Assembly: GCA_021812165.1 (NCBI GenBank)
Contig: JAKAOO010000005.1
Coordinates: 1 to 35,354, forward strand
Source: Pseudomonadota bacterium
GTDB taxonomy: Bacteria > Pseudomonadota > Alphaproteobacteria > ATCC43930 > CGMCC-115725
Direction: 5' to 3'
Length of the DNA: 35,354 nt
Part shown: piece after piece, positions 1 to 7,914 of the stretch
Layout of the letters: each line of letters starts with the position of its first letter
How positions within the stretch are numbered: position 1 is the stretch's first letter
Program-made: the position numbers and the translations under genes
The notes under the pieces: model-generated
What the model was told of the DNA's origin: nothing
Seen by the model: only the letters and a program-made list of their open reading frames with translations
The model's database searches: none

Positions 1-389
1 CCGGCCGTTACTCTCATCCCGACGACCCGCGCTTTGATGAGACGCAAGGCTCGGGCTTTCTCGGTTTCGGCCGCGTCTTCACGGATGGCGACGGGGCTTT
101 CCGCTTTCTGACGATCCGCCCGGGTCCCGTGGCGGGCCTCGGCAACAGCCTGCAGGCCCCGCATATCGCCGTCGCCGTCTTTGCCCGAGGGCTCTTGAAA
201 CAGCTCTACACCCGTATCTATTTCGCCGACGAGCCGGCGAACGAGAGCGACCCGGTGCTCGGCTCGATCGAAGACATGAGCCAGCGCAAGACGTTGTTGG
301 CGGTGCGCCGAGAAGAGACCGAGATCCCGGTCTATCGGTTCGATATTGTCCTGCAAGGACCGGAAGAGACGGCGTTTTTCGACCTCTGA
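1..389 (+). CDS. pcaG: Protocatechuate 3,4-dioxygenase alpha subunit, 3' part
   Basis: This is the C-terminal part of PcaG, the alpha subunit of the iron(III) ring-cleaving dioxygenase that opens protocatechuate to beta-carboxy-cis,cis-muconate in the beta-ketoadipate pathway. The frame is open from base 3, so the gene begins outside the window. The ORF-track start at an internal GTG is not real, because homology continues upstream (GRYSHPDDPRF, then GFGRVFTDGDG). About 128 residues remain of a family length near 200. Family landmarks are the intradiol-dioxygenase beta-sandwich strand APHIAVAVFARGLLK and the stretch TRIYFADE. The alpha subunit lacks the iron ligands, which PcaH supplies; pcaH is expected just upstream. 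The next gene, dnaE, is unrelated, so this is probably the end of a pca operon. Confidence 0.9.
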   Translation, partial: GRYSHPDDPRFDETQGSGFLGFGRVFTDGDGAFRFLTIRPGPVAGLGNSLQAPHIAVAVFARGLLKQLYTRIYFADEPANESDPVLGSIEDMSQRKTLLAVRREETEIPVYRFDIVLQGPEETAFFDL

Positions 390-578
390 ACGCGTGGAGA
401 GAAGGCTTTCGCCGCAGCGCCGGCGCGGGCTTCGCGGCGAATCTGCCGCTCCCTTCCGGGCTTCGAATTGCCCCGCCGCAAGGCCGAGCGCGGCGGCAAT
501 CTTCGACTCCGATAGGCCGCGCTGATTTCGGCGCGCCTTCATGCGATGCTCGCGGGTCTCATTGAGGTTCCCGGCACC

Positions 579-3500
579 ATGCCTCTCGCTTCTTTTGTTC
601 ATCTGCGCGTGCACACGCCCTATTCGCTCGCTTCGGGCGCGATCCGCATCAAGGAACTGGTGGCGCTTTGCCGCAGAGAACGCATGCCCGCCGTCGTCAT
701 CACCGACAGCGGCAATCTCTTCGGCGCGCTCGAATTCGCGACCGCCTGCGCCGAATCCGGAATACAGCCGATCATCGGTTGCGAACTCCGCCTCGCGCGC
801 GCCGCGGCGTCCCGCGACGTGCCGCTTCGCGGCGACCCCGCCGACCCGCTCGTCCTTCTCGCCCAAAGCGAGCGGGGCTACCGGAACCTCATGCGCCTTG
901 TCAGCCGCTCTTACCTCGAAGGCGAGGCGGCGAGCGAGCCCGCGGTCTCTCTTGCCGATCTTGCGAACGCCAGCGAAGGGCTCATTTGCCTTTCGGGCGG
1001 TGCGTCCGGGCCCATCGGGCGCCTCATCGGCGAAGGCCAGGACCCGGCCGCGCTTATCCTCTCCCCGCTCGTCGAGGCTTTTCGGGACCGGTTCTATATC
1101 GAGCTGGAAAGGCACGGGCTGCCCGAAGAGGAGCGGGTCGAGGCAAGCCTCGTCGATCTCGCCTACCGCCTGGGGCTTCCTCTCGTCGCCACCAATGACG
1201 CTTATTTCCCCGATCCCGACTTCTACGAGGCGCACGACGCGCTGCTCGCGATCGCCGCAGGCAAGGCGATTGCGGATCCCGACCGCCGGCGGCTCTCCCC
1301 GCTTCATTATTTCCGCTCCGCGGCGGAAATGCGGGAGGCTTTCGCCGATCTTCCGGAAGCCCTCGACAACACGCTTCAGATCGCCCGCCGCTGCGCCTTT
1401 ATCCCCCGCGCGCGCGAGCCGATCCTTCCGGCCTTTCCCTGCCCTCCCGGCAAGGGCGAGGCGGAAACCTTGAGGAACGCGGCACTCGAGGGTCTCGGGC
1501 GCCGGCTTTCGCTCGAAGGGCTGAGCGAAGCCGAACGCCCTTCCTCTGCGAAACCCTATTTCGAGCGTCTCGAATTCGAGCTTCACACCATTATTGAGAT
1601 GGGCTTTGCCGGCTATTTCCTCATCGTCGCCGACTTTATCGGCTGGGCAAAAACGGCGGGGATCCCGGTCGGACCGGGACGCGGCTCGGGCGCGGGTTCG
1701 GTCGTCGCCTGGGCGCTCGATATCACCGATCTCGACCCTCTCCGCTTCGGCCTTCTCTTCGAGCGGTTTTTGAACCCCGAACGCGTCACGATGCCGGATT
1801 TCGACATCGATTTTTGCCAGGACCGCCGCGATGAGGTGATCCGCTATGTGCGCGGGAAATACGGCGAAGACCGGGTCGCGCAGATCATCACCTTCGGCAC
1901 GTTGCAGGCGCGCGCGGCATTGAGGGATGTCGGCCGGGTTCTGGGCCTCGCTTACGGACAGGTCGATCGCCTCTGCAAGCTCGTTCCGCACAATCCGGCG
2001 CACCCGCCCTCGCTCGAAGAGGCGATTGCCGGCGAGCCCCAACTCCAGGATCAGATCAGCAAAGACGAAAGCGTCAGACGCCTCTTCGCGATCGCGAGAA
2101 AGCTCGAAGGCCTCCATCGCCACGCCTCGACCCATGCCGCAGGGGTGGTGATTGGCGATCGCCCGCTCGTCGAACTCGTTCCGCTCTACCGCGATCCGCG
2201 CTCCGAGGTGCCGGTCACCCAGTTCAGCATGAAGTGGGTCGAAGCGGCGGGGCTCGTAAAATTCGACTTTCTGGGTCTCAAGACCCTGACCGTTCTGGCG
2301 CGGGCTCGAGACCTTCTCGCGCAGCGGGGGATCCGACTCGATCTTTCGCGCCTGCCTCTCGACGATCCGGCGACCTTCGCGCTTCTCGGCGAAGGCGAAA
2401 CGGTCGGTGTGTTCCAGGTGGAAGGCGCGGGCACCCGCGACATGCTCAAAAAGCTGCGCCCCGACCGCTTTGAAGACATCGTCGCGGCCAACGCCCTCTA
2501 CCGCCCCGGCCCGATGGAGAACATCCCGCGCTACATTGCGGTCAAGCACGGCGAGGAAAGACCCGACTACCTGCATCCGGCCCTCGAGCCGATCCTCAAA
2601 GAAACCTACGGCATCATGACCTATCAGGAACAGGTCATGAAAATCGCCCAGACATTGGCGGGCTACAGTCTCGGCCGCGCCGATCTCTTGCGCCGCGCGA
2701 TGGGAAAGAAAATTCCTTCTGAAATGGAGGCGCAAAGGCAGCGTTTTATCGAAGGGGCGGCGGCGCGCGGGGTCGCGCCGGCCGTTGCCGATCACATCTT
2801 TGATTCGATGGCGAAATTTGCGGGCTACGGCTTCAATAAGCCGCACGCTGCGGCCTATGCCCTCATCACCTATCAGACCGCGTATCTCAAAGCCAATTAC
2901 CCGGTCGAATTCCTCGCCGCTCTGATGAGCCTCGACCTCGGCAACACCGAGAAGCTCAACACCTACCGCGGAGAGCTCGAAAGGCTCGGGATCGCGCTTC
3001 TGCCCCCCGACATCAACCGATCCGACGCCGCTTTCGCGGTCGAGACGGACCCCGAAACCGCAAAGCCTGCGATCCGCTATGCGCTCTCCGCACTAAAGGG
3101 GGTGGGCGAGCAGGCGATGACGGCGATCGTCGCCGAGCGCAAGGTTCACGGGCCCTTCCGGGACCTCTTCGACTTCGCCCGCCGGCTCGACGCCAAAAGC
3201 TTCAACCGGCGGCAGTACGAAAGCCTCGCGCGGGCCGGCGCCTTCGACAGCTTGAACCCCAACCGCGCGCAGTCTTTCGCCGCGGCCGAGGTGCTGCTCA
3301 GGCAGGCGAGCCTTGCCGCCGAAGAACGGACGAGCCGTCAGGAAAGCCTTTTTGCGCAAATCGACGGCGAGTTTGCGGCACGGCCCTCGCTGCCGGCCCT
3401 GCCCGATTGGCCGCAGGCCGAGAGGCTGCAACAGGAATTCGCGGCGATCGGCTTCTATCTTTCGAGCCATCCCCTCCAACCCTACGCGACGGGTCTCGGG

Positions 3501-4037
3501 CGCGCGGGCATCTTGCGGTATTCGGAGTTGCCGGAGGCGCTCCTGGCGAACGGGGAGCGGCGCTTTCGCCTTGCCGGGATCGTGGTCGGGAGAAAAGAGC
3601 GCACGAGCGCGCGCGGCAATCGCTTCGCCTTTCTTCAGCTCGCCGACGAGAGCGGCCTCTTCGAAGTGACCGTCTTTTCCGATGTGCTTCGCGAGGCGCG
3701 CGCTCTCGTCGAAACGGGGACGGCGCTTGTCGTCACGGTCGAGGTCCGGCGCGAGGAGGACGCCCTCAAACTCTCCGCGCAAAAGATCGAGCCTTTGGAC
3801 GCGGTCATCGCCTCCTCGGCTGCGGGCCTCAAGGTTTTTCTGCGCGAGGCCGAGGCGCTCTCGCATTTGAAAAGCCTCTTCGGCCGCGAAGCCCCGGGCA
3901 AGGGCCGCGTCTCTCTCGTCCTCGACCTCGGCAATCGCGAAGTCGAAATGGAGCTTCCCGGCGGCTTTCGCGTCGATCCGAGGCTCCTCCTTACGGTCAA
4001 ATCGCTCCCCGGCATCCTCGACGCGCAGGAGATTTGA
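579..4037 (+). CDS. dnaE: DNA polymerase III alpha subunit
   Basis: This is the catalytic subunit of the replicative DNA polymerase III holoenzyme. The N-terminal PHP domain is visible (FVHLRVHTPYSLASG at about residue 5, VITDSGNLFGALEFA). The palm follows, with the Asp pair in MPDFDIDF (about 405-411) and the third catalytic Asp in VKFDFLGLKT (about 560). Fingers motifs YRPGPMENIPRY and FAGYGFNKPHAAAYA come next. A helix-hairpin-helix stretch (SALKGVGEQAM, about 836) and an OB fold (RLAGIVVGRKERTSARG, about 990) complete the family architecture. Length is about 1152 aa, normal for proteobacterial DnaE1. The ATG at 579 is preferred over the ORF-track start at 546, because homologues begin close to FVHLRVH and a GAGG lies 11 bases upstream of 579. 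The last eight codons are copied 1.7 kb downstream at the far edge of an island. Confidence 0.96.
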   Translation: MPLASFVHLRVHTPYSLASGAIRIKELVALCRRERMPAVVITDSGNLFGALEFATACAESGIQPIIGCELRLARAAASRDVPLRGDPADPLVLLAQSERGYRNLMRLVSRSYLEGEAASEPAVSLADLANASEGLICLSGGASGPIGRLIGEGQDPAALILSPLVEAFRDRFYIELERHGLPEEERVEASLVDLAYRLGLPLVATNDAYFPDPDFYEAHDALLAIAAGKAIADPDRRRLSPLHYFRSAAEMREAFADLPEALDNTLQIARRCAFIPRAREPILPAFPCPPGKGEAETLRNAALEGLGRRLSLEGLSEAERPSSAKPYFERLEFELHTIIEMGFAGYFLIVADFIGWAKTAGIPVGPGRGSGAGSVVAWALDITDLDPLRFGLLFERFLNPERVTMPDFDIDFCQDRRDEVIRYVRGKYGEDRVAQIITFGTLQARAALRDVGRVLGLAYGQVDRLCKLVPHNPAHPPSLEEAIAGEPQLQDQISKDESVRRLFAIARKLEGLHRHASTHAAGVVIGDRPLVELVPLYRDPRSEVPVTQFSMKWVEAAGLVKFDFLGLKTLTVLARARDLLAQRGIRLDLSRLPLDDPATFALLGEGETVGVFQVEGAGTRDMLKKLRPDRFEDIVAANALYRPGPMENIPRYIAVKHGEERPDYLHPALEPILKETYGIMTYQEQVMKIAQTLAGYSLGRADLLRRAMGKKIPSEMEAQRQRFIEGAAARGVAPAVADHIFDSMAKFAGYGFNKPHAAAYALITYQTAYLKANYPVEFLAALMSLDLGNTEKLNTYRGELERLGIALLPPDINRSDAAFAVETDPETAKPAIRYALSALKGVGEQAMTAIVAERKVHGPFRDLFDFARRLDAKSFNRRQYESLARAGAFDSLNPNRAQSFAAAEVLLRQASLAAEERTSRQESLFAQIDGEFAARPSLPALPDWPQAERLQQEFAAIGFYLSSHPLQPYATGLGRAGILRYSELPEALLANGERRFRLAGIVVGRKERTSARGNRFAFLQLADESGLFEVTVFSDVLREARALVETGTALVVTVEVRREEDALKLSAQKIEPLDAVIASSAAGLKVFLREAEALSHLKSLFGREAPGKGRVSLVLDLGNREVEMELPGGFRVDPRLLLTVKSLPGILDAQEI
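4011..4033 (+). repeat. Direct repeat copy 1 (dnaE 3' end)
   Basis: These 23 bases encode the final residues GILDAQEI of DnaE and are repeated exactly at 5695-5717 in the same orientation. The two copies bracket a low-GC segment. The dnaE stop follows immediately in this copy (TTGA), while the other copy reads CTGT there. This looks like an attachment-site-type duplication at a gene 3' end. Confidence 0.88.
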
Positions 4038-5694
4038 GCGAGAGCGCCCTATTTCGCCGGTACCTCGTCAGGTGAGCGGTGCACCAGCCATATCTCCGTG
4101 CCTACCACCGCTTTCGCGTCTTCCGCAAATGCCCCGAAATCCGTCGGCGATCCGCCCAGAACCCGGGCACGCCCTCGAGTAATAGAGACGGACGTCCACA
4201 TCGTAGAATCTCCGATGTCGTCGAGCCGAAAATCTACTACTGCACTGCAAGCGATCTTCACGCCTCCCGCCTTAGCATAGGTAACAAACGCAGCTCTTAC
4301 AGGATTAAATATCCCAATCTTTACCAAGCCGGTCTTGAACGAGATGCGCTTCACCCTGCCAGTGACCAGAGCGTGAGCTTCACGAACCGCCGCCGCTTCC
4401 TCCTCTATGTCCTCGATCCGAAGACTCGCATCACGCGGCACGGCCGCGAGCCTGAAGAGATCGGAGACAGATTCACAAACCGCCAACCAACCTTTCCATG
4501 CCCTGTGATCGAGCTTTTGGCCTATCCTCTCAATTTTGAATTCTATGCGATTCGGGCGTGCTCTGGGTCGGATCTCGATCTCCAGCTTTCCAAGCGCCAA
4601 AGCGAGCATGAGCCGGGCGTGACTTGCCCAGCGCTCCGGCGGATGCTCCTGAATGAGAATGTCCTCCGCCTGTAGAATTTCTACAGTGCCGGCATCGGAA
4701 ATAAGGACTGAAAATAGCCTCGATTTCACTAGAAATTTCAGTGTTCCTCGTGGCAAGTTCGGAATTGCAGGTACAAATAGATCTCCTTCAAACATAATCG
4801 GAACTCCGGTCCGATTAGGCCTGGCAACGATCACGCACGCGTCTATGGGGTTTGGATCAATCGAAACCGAGCCCGTTTCGCCTAGGAATCTGTGCAAAGG
4901 ACGCGAGATGCCGAATCTGATTTCGTCCAATTCGAACAGCTCGACAGGGACGTTTCTCTTCAGGCCCAAAAAAAACGTCTGCGAGCTGGTCGAGGTTTTC
5001 GAGCCCTGCAAACCGGACCCTTCCCTTATATGGCCTCACGTCAAACCCGAGCTGCCGGAGTTGGGCAGACTTGCGGCTCGTGTAACCCCAGAGACTGTTA
5101 CCGCAGGCCTCTTCGATAGCCGCCCGAAGCGCATCGCCGGTCGGAGCCAGTCTGACACCGTATTGACTGACAGAAAAAGAGATAAACTTTCTGTTGATGA
5201 GTGATGCGCTGCCGGCAGCATGCTCGCGGCGCAGTCGCTCCAAAATTTTCGCCAGAACTTCGTCAATGACGTGTAGCAGGCTCGACTCCACAAATTTGGA
5301 CCCTCTCGCCCTGAGAACGTAGATAAAAGCTGGCTTGACCTCCCTTGCGAGCCTCTCGGCAGAAGATAATCGCATCTTGAACGTGTCCCTGTGCGCGCGC
5401 AGAGTCTTCACCTGGAAATGCGACGAGATCGGTGTAGGCCTGTTGTCGAGGGATTCTCCTGCCCGGAGCGAGGCAAATGGGAACTCGACGATAAAATCCC
5501 ACCCGGTCCGGTCACGGCCCGACTCGTTGCAGACGAGCTTGGCATCAGCGCAAATCTCCCGAAACCGAGCTTGCCCTTTCTCGCCGAGTTGGTCGGAGTT
5601 CAGCGTTTCGTGCGGCATTCTGGCCCGAGCACCTGTGCCATCGGTGAAAGAAAAAATAAATTCTACCACAGGAAGGCGGAATGCTTCGATCTCG
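4034..5694. mobile_element. Low-GC island between 23-bp direct repeats at the dnaE 3' end
   Basis: Base composition drops sharply right after the dnaE stop and recovers right after the second repeat copy. For example, the 60 bases from 4681 are about 42% GC by hand count, while flanking genes are clearly above 60%. The only coding content is a minus-strand gene broken into two frames (4857-5699 and 4049-5011). No integrase, transposase or terminal inverted repeats were found. Seen: exact direct repeats and a composition step at both edges. Inferred: site-specific or homology-assisted insertion of a one-gene cargo. An alternative is a residual scar of a larger integrative element that lost its recombinase. 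Confidence 0.72.
4049..5011 (-). CDS. Island protein, C-terminal half (frameshifted continuation), unknown function
   Basis: The listed ORF has 320 residues, but the first dozen or so (MQGSKTSTSSQ) are probably an out-of-frame reading. The authentic part starts around LGLKRNVPVELFELDEIRF, which continues the upstream frame ADVFF if one T is removed from the eight-T run at 4968-4975. Joined, the two halves give a protein of about 548 residues. The C-terminal half is mixed alpha/beta with many short hydrophobic strands, an acidic helix near RIEDIEEEAAAVREAH, and no signal peptide or membrane segment. I do not recognise a family. The gene ends 12 bases after the dnaE stop, convergent with dnaE. 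Codon use is much lower in GC than its neighbours, consistent with acquisition. Confidence 0.55.
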   Translation of the reverse strand: MQGSKTSTSSQTFFLGLKRNVPVELFELDEIRFGISRPLHRFLGETGSVSIDPNPIDACVIVARPNRTGVPIMFEGDLFVPAIPNLPRGTLKFLVKSRLFSVLISDAGTVEILQAEDILIQEHPPERWASHARLMLALALGKLEIEIRPRARPNRIEFKIERIGQKLDHRAWKGWLAVCESVSDLFRLAAVPRDASLRIEDIEEEAAAVREAHALVTGRVKRISFKTGLVKIGIFNPVRAAFVTYAKAGGVKIACSAVVDFRLDDIGDSTMWTSVSITRGRARVLGGSPTDFGAFAEDAKAVVGTEIWLVHRSPDEVPAK

Positions 5695-5699
5695 GGCAT
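4857..5699 (-). CDS. Island protein, N-terminal half: PD-(D/E)XK nuclease-like (DUF4365-like) domain
   Basis: The reading frame gives 280 residues, but only about the first 242 look authentic; the tail after DVFF is out of frame. The N-terminal half has the order expected of a restriction-endonuclease-like fold: a Glu in GEKGQARF, an Asp in GWDFIVEF, then a strand ending FQVKTL, a QxK variant of the (D/E)xK motif seen in Mrr- and DUF4365-type proteins. The assignment is by motif only. The first ATG lies inside the downstream 23-bp repeat and has GAGG directly adjacent, a poor spacing. A second candidate start is the ATG at 5618 (MPHETLNS), 28 residues in, with a TAGAAT box further upstream. 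The gene very probably continues in the frame of 4049-5011 across an eight-T run at 4968-4975. No function is claimed beyond possible nucleic-acid cleavage. Confidence 0.55.
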   Translation of the reverse strand: MPEIEAFRLPVVEFIFSFTDGTGARARMPHETLNSDQLGEKGQARFREICADAKLVCNESGRDRTGWDFIVEFPFASLRAGESLDNRPTPISSHFQVKTLRAHRDTFKMRLSSAERLAREVKPAFIYVLRARGSKFVESSLLHVIDEVLAKILERLRREHAAGSASLINRKFISFSVSQYGVRLAPTGDALRAAIEEACGNSLWGYTSRKSAQLRQLGFDVRPYKGRVRFAGLENLDQLADVFFGPEEKRPCRAVRIGRNQIRHLASFAQIPRRNGLGFD

Positions 5700-5717
5700 C
5701 CTCGACGCGCAGGAGAT
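5695..5717 (+). repeat. Direct repeat copy 2 (displaced dnaE tail)
   Basis: This is an exact second copy of the 23 bases that end dnaE at 4011-4033. On the plus strand it still reads GILDAQEI but continues into CGALGF without a stop. On the minus strand its CAT provides the first ATG of the island gene, so the element boundary runs through that start codon. High-GC sequence resumes to the right. Confidence 0.88.
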
Positions 5718-5809
5718 CTGTGGCGCACTCGGCTTTCCGCGCGTCCGTGAACTCTGGCACGTCCTCGCCCGACATAGGCAAATGGGCGGGAAAGGGTTAT
5801 GGTAGCGTT

Positions 5810-6034
5810 ATGGTGTTCGCGCGAATTACGATCGATCCTGAGGTCTGCACCGGCAAGCCATGCATTCGCGGGCTGCGGTTCCCGGTAGCGCGGCTCCTGG
5901 GGCTGCTTGCGGCAGGGGAAACCCGCGAAAAGATCCTGAAGGACTATCCTTATCTCGAACCGGAAGATATCGACGAGGCCCTGCGATACGCCTCGTTCCT
6001 GGCGGATGAGGAGACGGTCGAACTCGCGCGGTGA
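5810..6034 (+). CDS. DUF433 protein, putative antitoxin
   Basis: This is a 74-residue DUF433 protein. The family hallmark is visible as ITIDPEVCTGKPCIRGLRFPV, followed by a helix-turn-helix-like stretch (VARLLGLLAAGETREKILKDYP) and the C-terminal YLEPEDIDEALRYAS. Such proteins typically pair with DUF5615 PIN-like proteins and are taken to be DNA-binding antitoxins. The ATG at 5810 is chosen because the conserved domain begins four residues later; the ORF-track extension upstream to 5681 runs through the direct repeat and has no homology. The stop overlaps the next gene's GTG by four bases, which implies coupled translation. The toxin-antitoxin role is inferred from family pairing. Confidence 0.85.
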   Translation: MVFARITIDPEVCTGKPCIRGLRFPVARLLGLLAAGETREKILKDYPYLEPEDIDEALRYASFLADEETVELAR

Positions 6035-6396
6035 AGTTTCTGGTCGATATGCCCTTGGCGCCCGGGCTCGCTCGCTGGCTTCAGAGCGAGGGGCACGACG
6101 CAGTCCACGCCTCCGAACTTGGCTTGTACCAGGCTCCGGATGTGGAAATCCTGACTCGGGCCGCCGACGAAGCCCGCACGGTGATTACCGCTGATCTCGA
6201 CTATCCGCGACTGCTCGCGCTTGCCACAGCGTCGGGACCGAGCCTCATCCTGTTCCGCGGGGGCGATTGGAGCGAGGCCGACGTGATTACTCGGATGCAC
6301 GAAATCCTAAATAGCCTCGAAGAAGGGGAAGTGGCGCAGAGCATTCTCGTCGTCGAGCGCGGACGCGTGCGCAGACGGCGCTTGCCGATCGTCTGA
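6031..6396 (+). CDS. DUF5615 PIN-like protein, putative toxin
   Basis: This is a 121-residue protein of the DUF5615 (PIN-like, Mut7-C-related) family. The N-terminus KFLVDMPLAPGLARWLQSEGHDAVH and the central VITADLDYPRLLALA carry the acidic residues expected of a PIN-type metal site (Asp6, and the Asp pair in ADLDY). The start is GTG within the GTGA overlap with the DUF433 gene, so the two form one transcript and are translationally coupled. Family knowledge suggests an RNase-type toxin neutralised by the upstream partner; no experimental basis is visible here. The pair sits just right of the dnaE-tail island and may belong to the same integration hot spot, but its base composition resembles the chromosome. 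Confidence 0.83.
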   Translation: MKFLVDMPLAPGLARWLQSEGHDAVHASELGLYQAPDVEILTRAADEARTVITADLDYPRLLALATASGPSLILFRGGDWSEADVITRMHEILNSLEEGEVAQSILVVERGRVRRRRLPIV

Positions 6397-6486
6397 CGAC
6401 GCGGATCTTTGGCGACAGGAAGCGAAAGAAGGCTCTCGGCTCGCATAGGATTCTGCGGTTGAGATTCGTGGGGCGCGGGGCATCCT

Positions 6487-7671
6487 TCAGACAAAATAAC
6501 TCTGGATCGGGGGAAAGCCGTTGAAGGCGACGGAGGCGACGCTCGCCGTGTAGGCGCCCGCCGTCAGGAAGTCGATCCAGTCGCCGATCTCGAGGGCAAG
6601 AGGCAATTCGTAGGGGTGGCGGCGGTAGAGGATGTCGGCGCTGTCGCAGGTCGGTCCGGCAAGGATCACGGGGCCTGTCTCGCCGCCGTCGCGGCGGGTG
6701 CGGATGGGATAATGGATGCGTTCGTCGAGCGTCTCTTCGAGGCCGTTGTAAAGCCCCGCGTCGAGGTAGACCCAGCGTTCGCGTTCGCCGCGCGATTTCC
6801 TTGAAATGAGGAGGATCTCGGCGCGCAACAGGCCGGCATCGGCGACGAGATAACGGCCGGGCTCGATGAGGATCTTCGGCCGGTTGCCGCCGAATTCCCG
6901 GCCGAGCGCCTCTTCGATCGTTTCGGTGTAGGCGGCGAGCGGCGGCACGTTCGACCGGTAATGGGCCGGCAGTCCGCCGCCGAGGTTCAAAAGATCGAGC
7001 GCGAGCCCGCGGCGCGCGCAGCTGCGAAAGATCCAGGCGGCGTGCGCGATCGCGCTCGTCCAAGCCTCGGGGTCGGTCTGTTGCGACCCGACATGGAAAG
7101 AGACGCCGACGGGCTTCAACCCCTGCTCCCGCGCCGCCACAAGGAGATCGGCCGCCATGTGCGCCTCGCACCCGAATTTGCGCGTGAGCGGCCACTCCGC
7201 GCCTTTGCTCGGCGTCAGCAGGCGGCAAAAGACACGCGCACCCTTGGCTCGCCTTGCGAGCTTTTCGAGTTCCGCGGCGCTGTCGAGGGCGAAGAGCGTG
7301 AGACCCTCGCCAAAGGCTTCGGCAATCGCGCTTTCGCGCTTCACCGTGTTGCCGAAGGAGAGCCGTTCTGGCGCGATGCCGAGACCGCGGCAGATTTCGA
7401 TCTCGCCGGAGCTTGCGAGATCGAATTTGGCGCCGAGTTCCGCGAGCGCCGCAATGATCTCCTGGGCCGGGTTGGCCTTGACGGCGTAGTAGATTTCCGC
7501 TTCCGGGAAAGCCTCGCGCAACGCCTTGTAGCGGCAGCGCACGATCTCGAGATCGACAACGAGGCAAGGGGTCGGCGGGTGCTCATCTTCGAGAAAGCGA
7601 TCGAGCCGCGCCGTCGACGAGGCTGGTTCGCCGCCGTTGCCGCCCAATGTCGCGCTTGCGCCTTCGCTCAT
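6487..7671 (-). CDS. Ornithine/lysine decarboxylase, PLP fold type III
   Basis: This is a PLP-dependent basic amino acid decarboxylase of the alanine-racemase-like fold, making putrescine and/or cadaverine from ornithine and/or lysine. The PLP lysine is in YYAVKANP. Other landmarks are [10 protein letters not shown], the phosphate-binding glycine loop [21 protein letters not shown], and the active-site [10 protein letters not shown], whose Cys-Asp pair matches eukaryotic-type ODC and the alphaproteobacterial lysine/ornithine group. The start at 7671 (MSEGAS) gives 394 aa, close to family size; the ORF-track start 37 codons upstream has no recognisable domain. Substrate preference cannot be read from sequence. 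It is transcribed divergently from rpsB across a 243-bp spacer. Confidence 0.9.
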   Translation of the reverse strand: MSEGASATLGGNGGEPASSTARLDRFLEDEHPPTPCLVVDLEIVRCRYKALREAFPEAEIYYAVKANPAQEIIAALAELGAKFDLASSGEIEICRGLGIAPERLSFGNTVKRESAIAEAFGEGLTLFALDSAAELEKLARRAKGARVFCRLLTPSKGAEWPLTRKFGCEAHMAADLLVAAREQGLKPVGVSFHVGSQQTDPEAWTSAIAHAAWIFRSCARRGLALDLLNLGGGLPAHYRSNVPPLAAYTETIEEALGREFGGNRPKILIEPGRYLVADAGLLRAEILLISRKSRGERERWVYLDAGLYNGLEETLDERIHYPIRTRRDGGETGPVILAGPTCDSADILYRRHPYELPLALEIGDWIDFLTAGAYTASVASVAFNGFPPIQSYFV

Positions 7672-7775
7672 GAATGGGCACTCGCGGGTTCGCAACCCGG
7701 CGATCACGATCGCCGCGCGAAGGCAGGGCCGGCCATGATCCAGGTCAATCTGAAAGAGGAAGCTCGGCGCCGCCC

Positions 7776-7804
7776 TTGCCAAGGGAGCACGATCGACGTA
7801 ATTA
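7776..7804 (+). promoter_or_regulatory. Candidate promoter for the rpsB operon
   Basis: TTGCCA at 7776 is one base off the -35 consensus. It is followed after 17 bases by TAATTA, a weak -10. It lies in the divergent spacer, about 110 bases before the rpsB start. The call rests on consensus match and position only. Confidence 0.3.
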
Positions 7805-7854
7805 GGGCCTCGAAAACCTCACGCAGGCCCCGGTCCTCCCTTTGCGGGGGATCG

Positions 7855-7908
7855 TTCCGGTGTCGACTTGGTGTCGATTCTTCCTGCGGCGGCACAACCG
7901 GAAAAGGA
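7855..7908 (+). promoter_or_regulatory. Leader stem-loop abutting the rpsB ribosome binding site
   Basis: TTCCGGT at 7855 pairs perfectly with ACCGGAA at 7897. The 3' arm runs directly into the Shine-Dalgarno AAGGA (7904-7908), six bases before the rpsB ATG. The loop holds a repeated GGTGTCGA. Ribosomal protein operons are often autoregulated through such leaders. Whether S2 binds here is unknown. Confidence 0.35.
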
Positions 7909-7914
7909 ACGATT

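Noticed and set aside
400-541. Minus-strand frame upstream of dnaE reading like a helix-turn-helix (LSESKIAAALGLA)
   Set aside because: Fewer than 50 residues, no binding site, and it runs into antisense pcaG. The resemblance is too short to call.
541-1473. 310-residue plus-strand ORF in another frame of dnaE
   Set aside because: Ser/Arg/Pro-rich shadow of the PHP and palm region of dnaE, with no homology.
6470-6486. GGCATCCT near the decarboxylase end as a third copy of the dnaE-tail repeat
   Set aside because: Only eight bases match and the rest diverges, which is consistent with chance.
6961-7914. N-terminal extension of the rpsB frame (first 318 residues of the 612-residue ORF)
   Set aside because: It runs antisense through the decarboxylase and the divergent spacer. 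S2 homology and the AAGGA site start at 7915.
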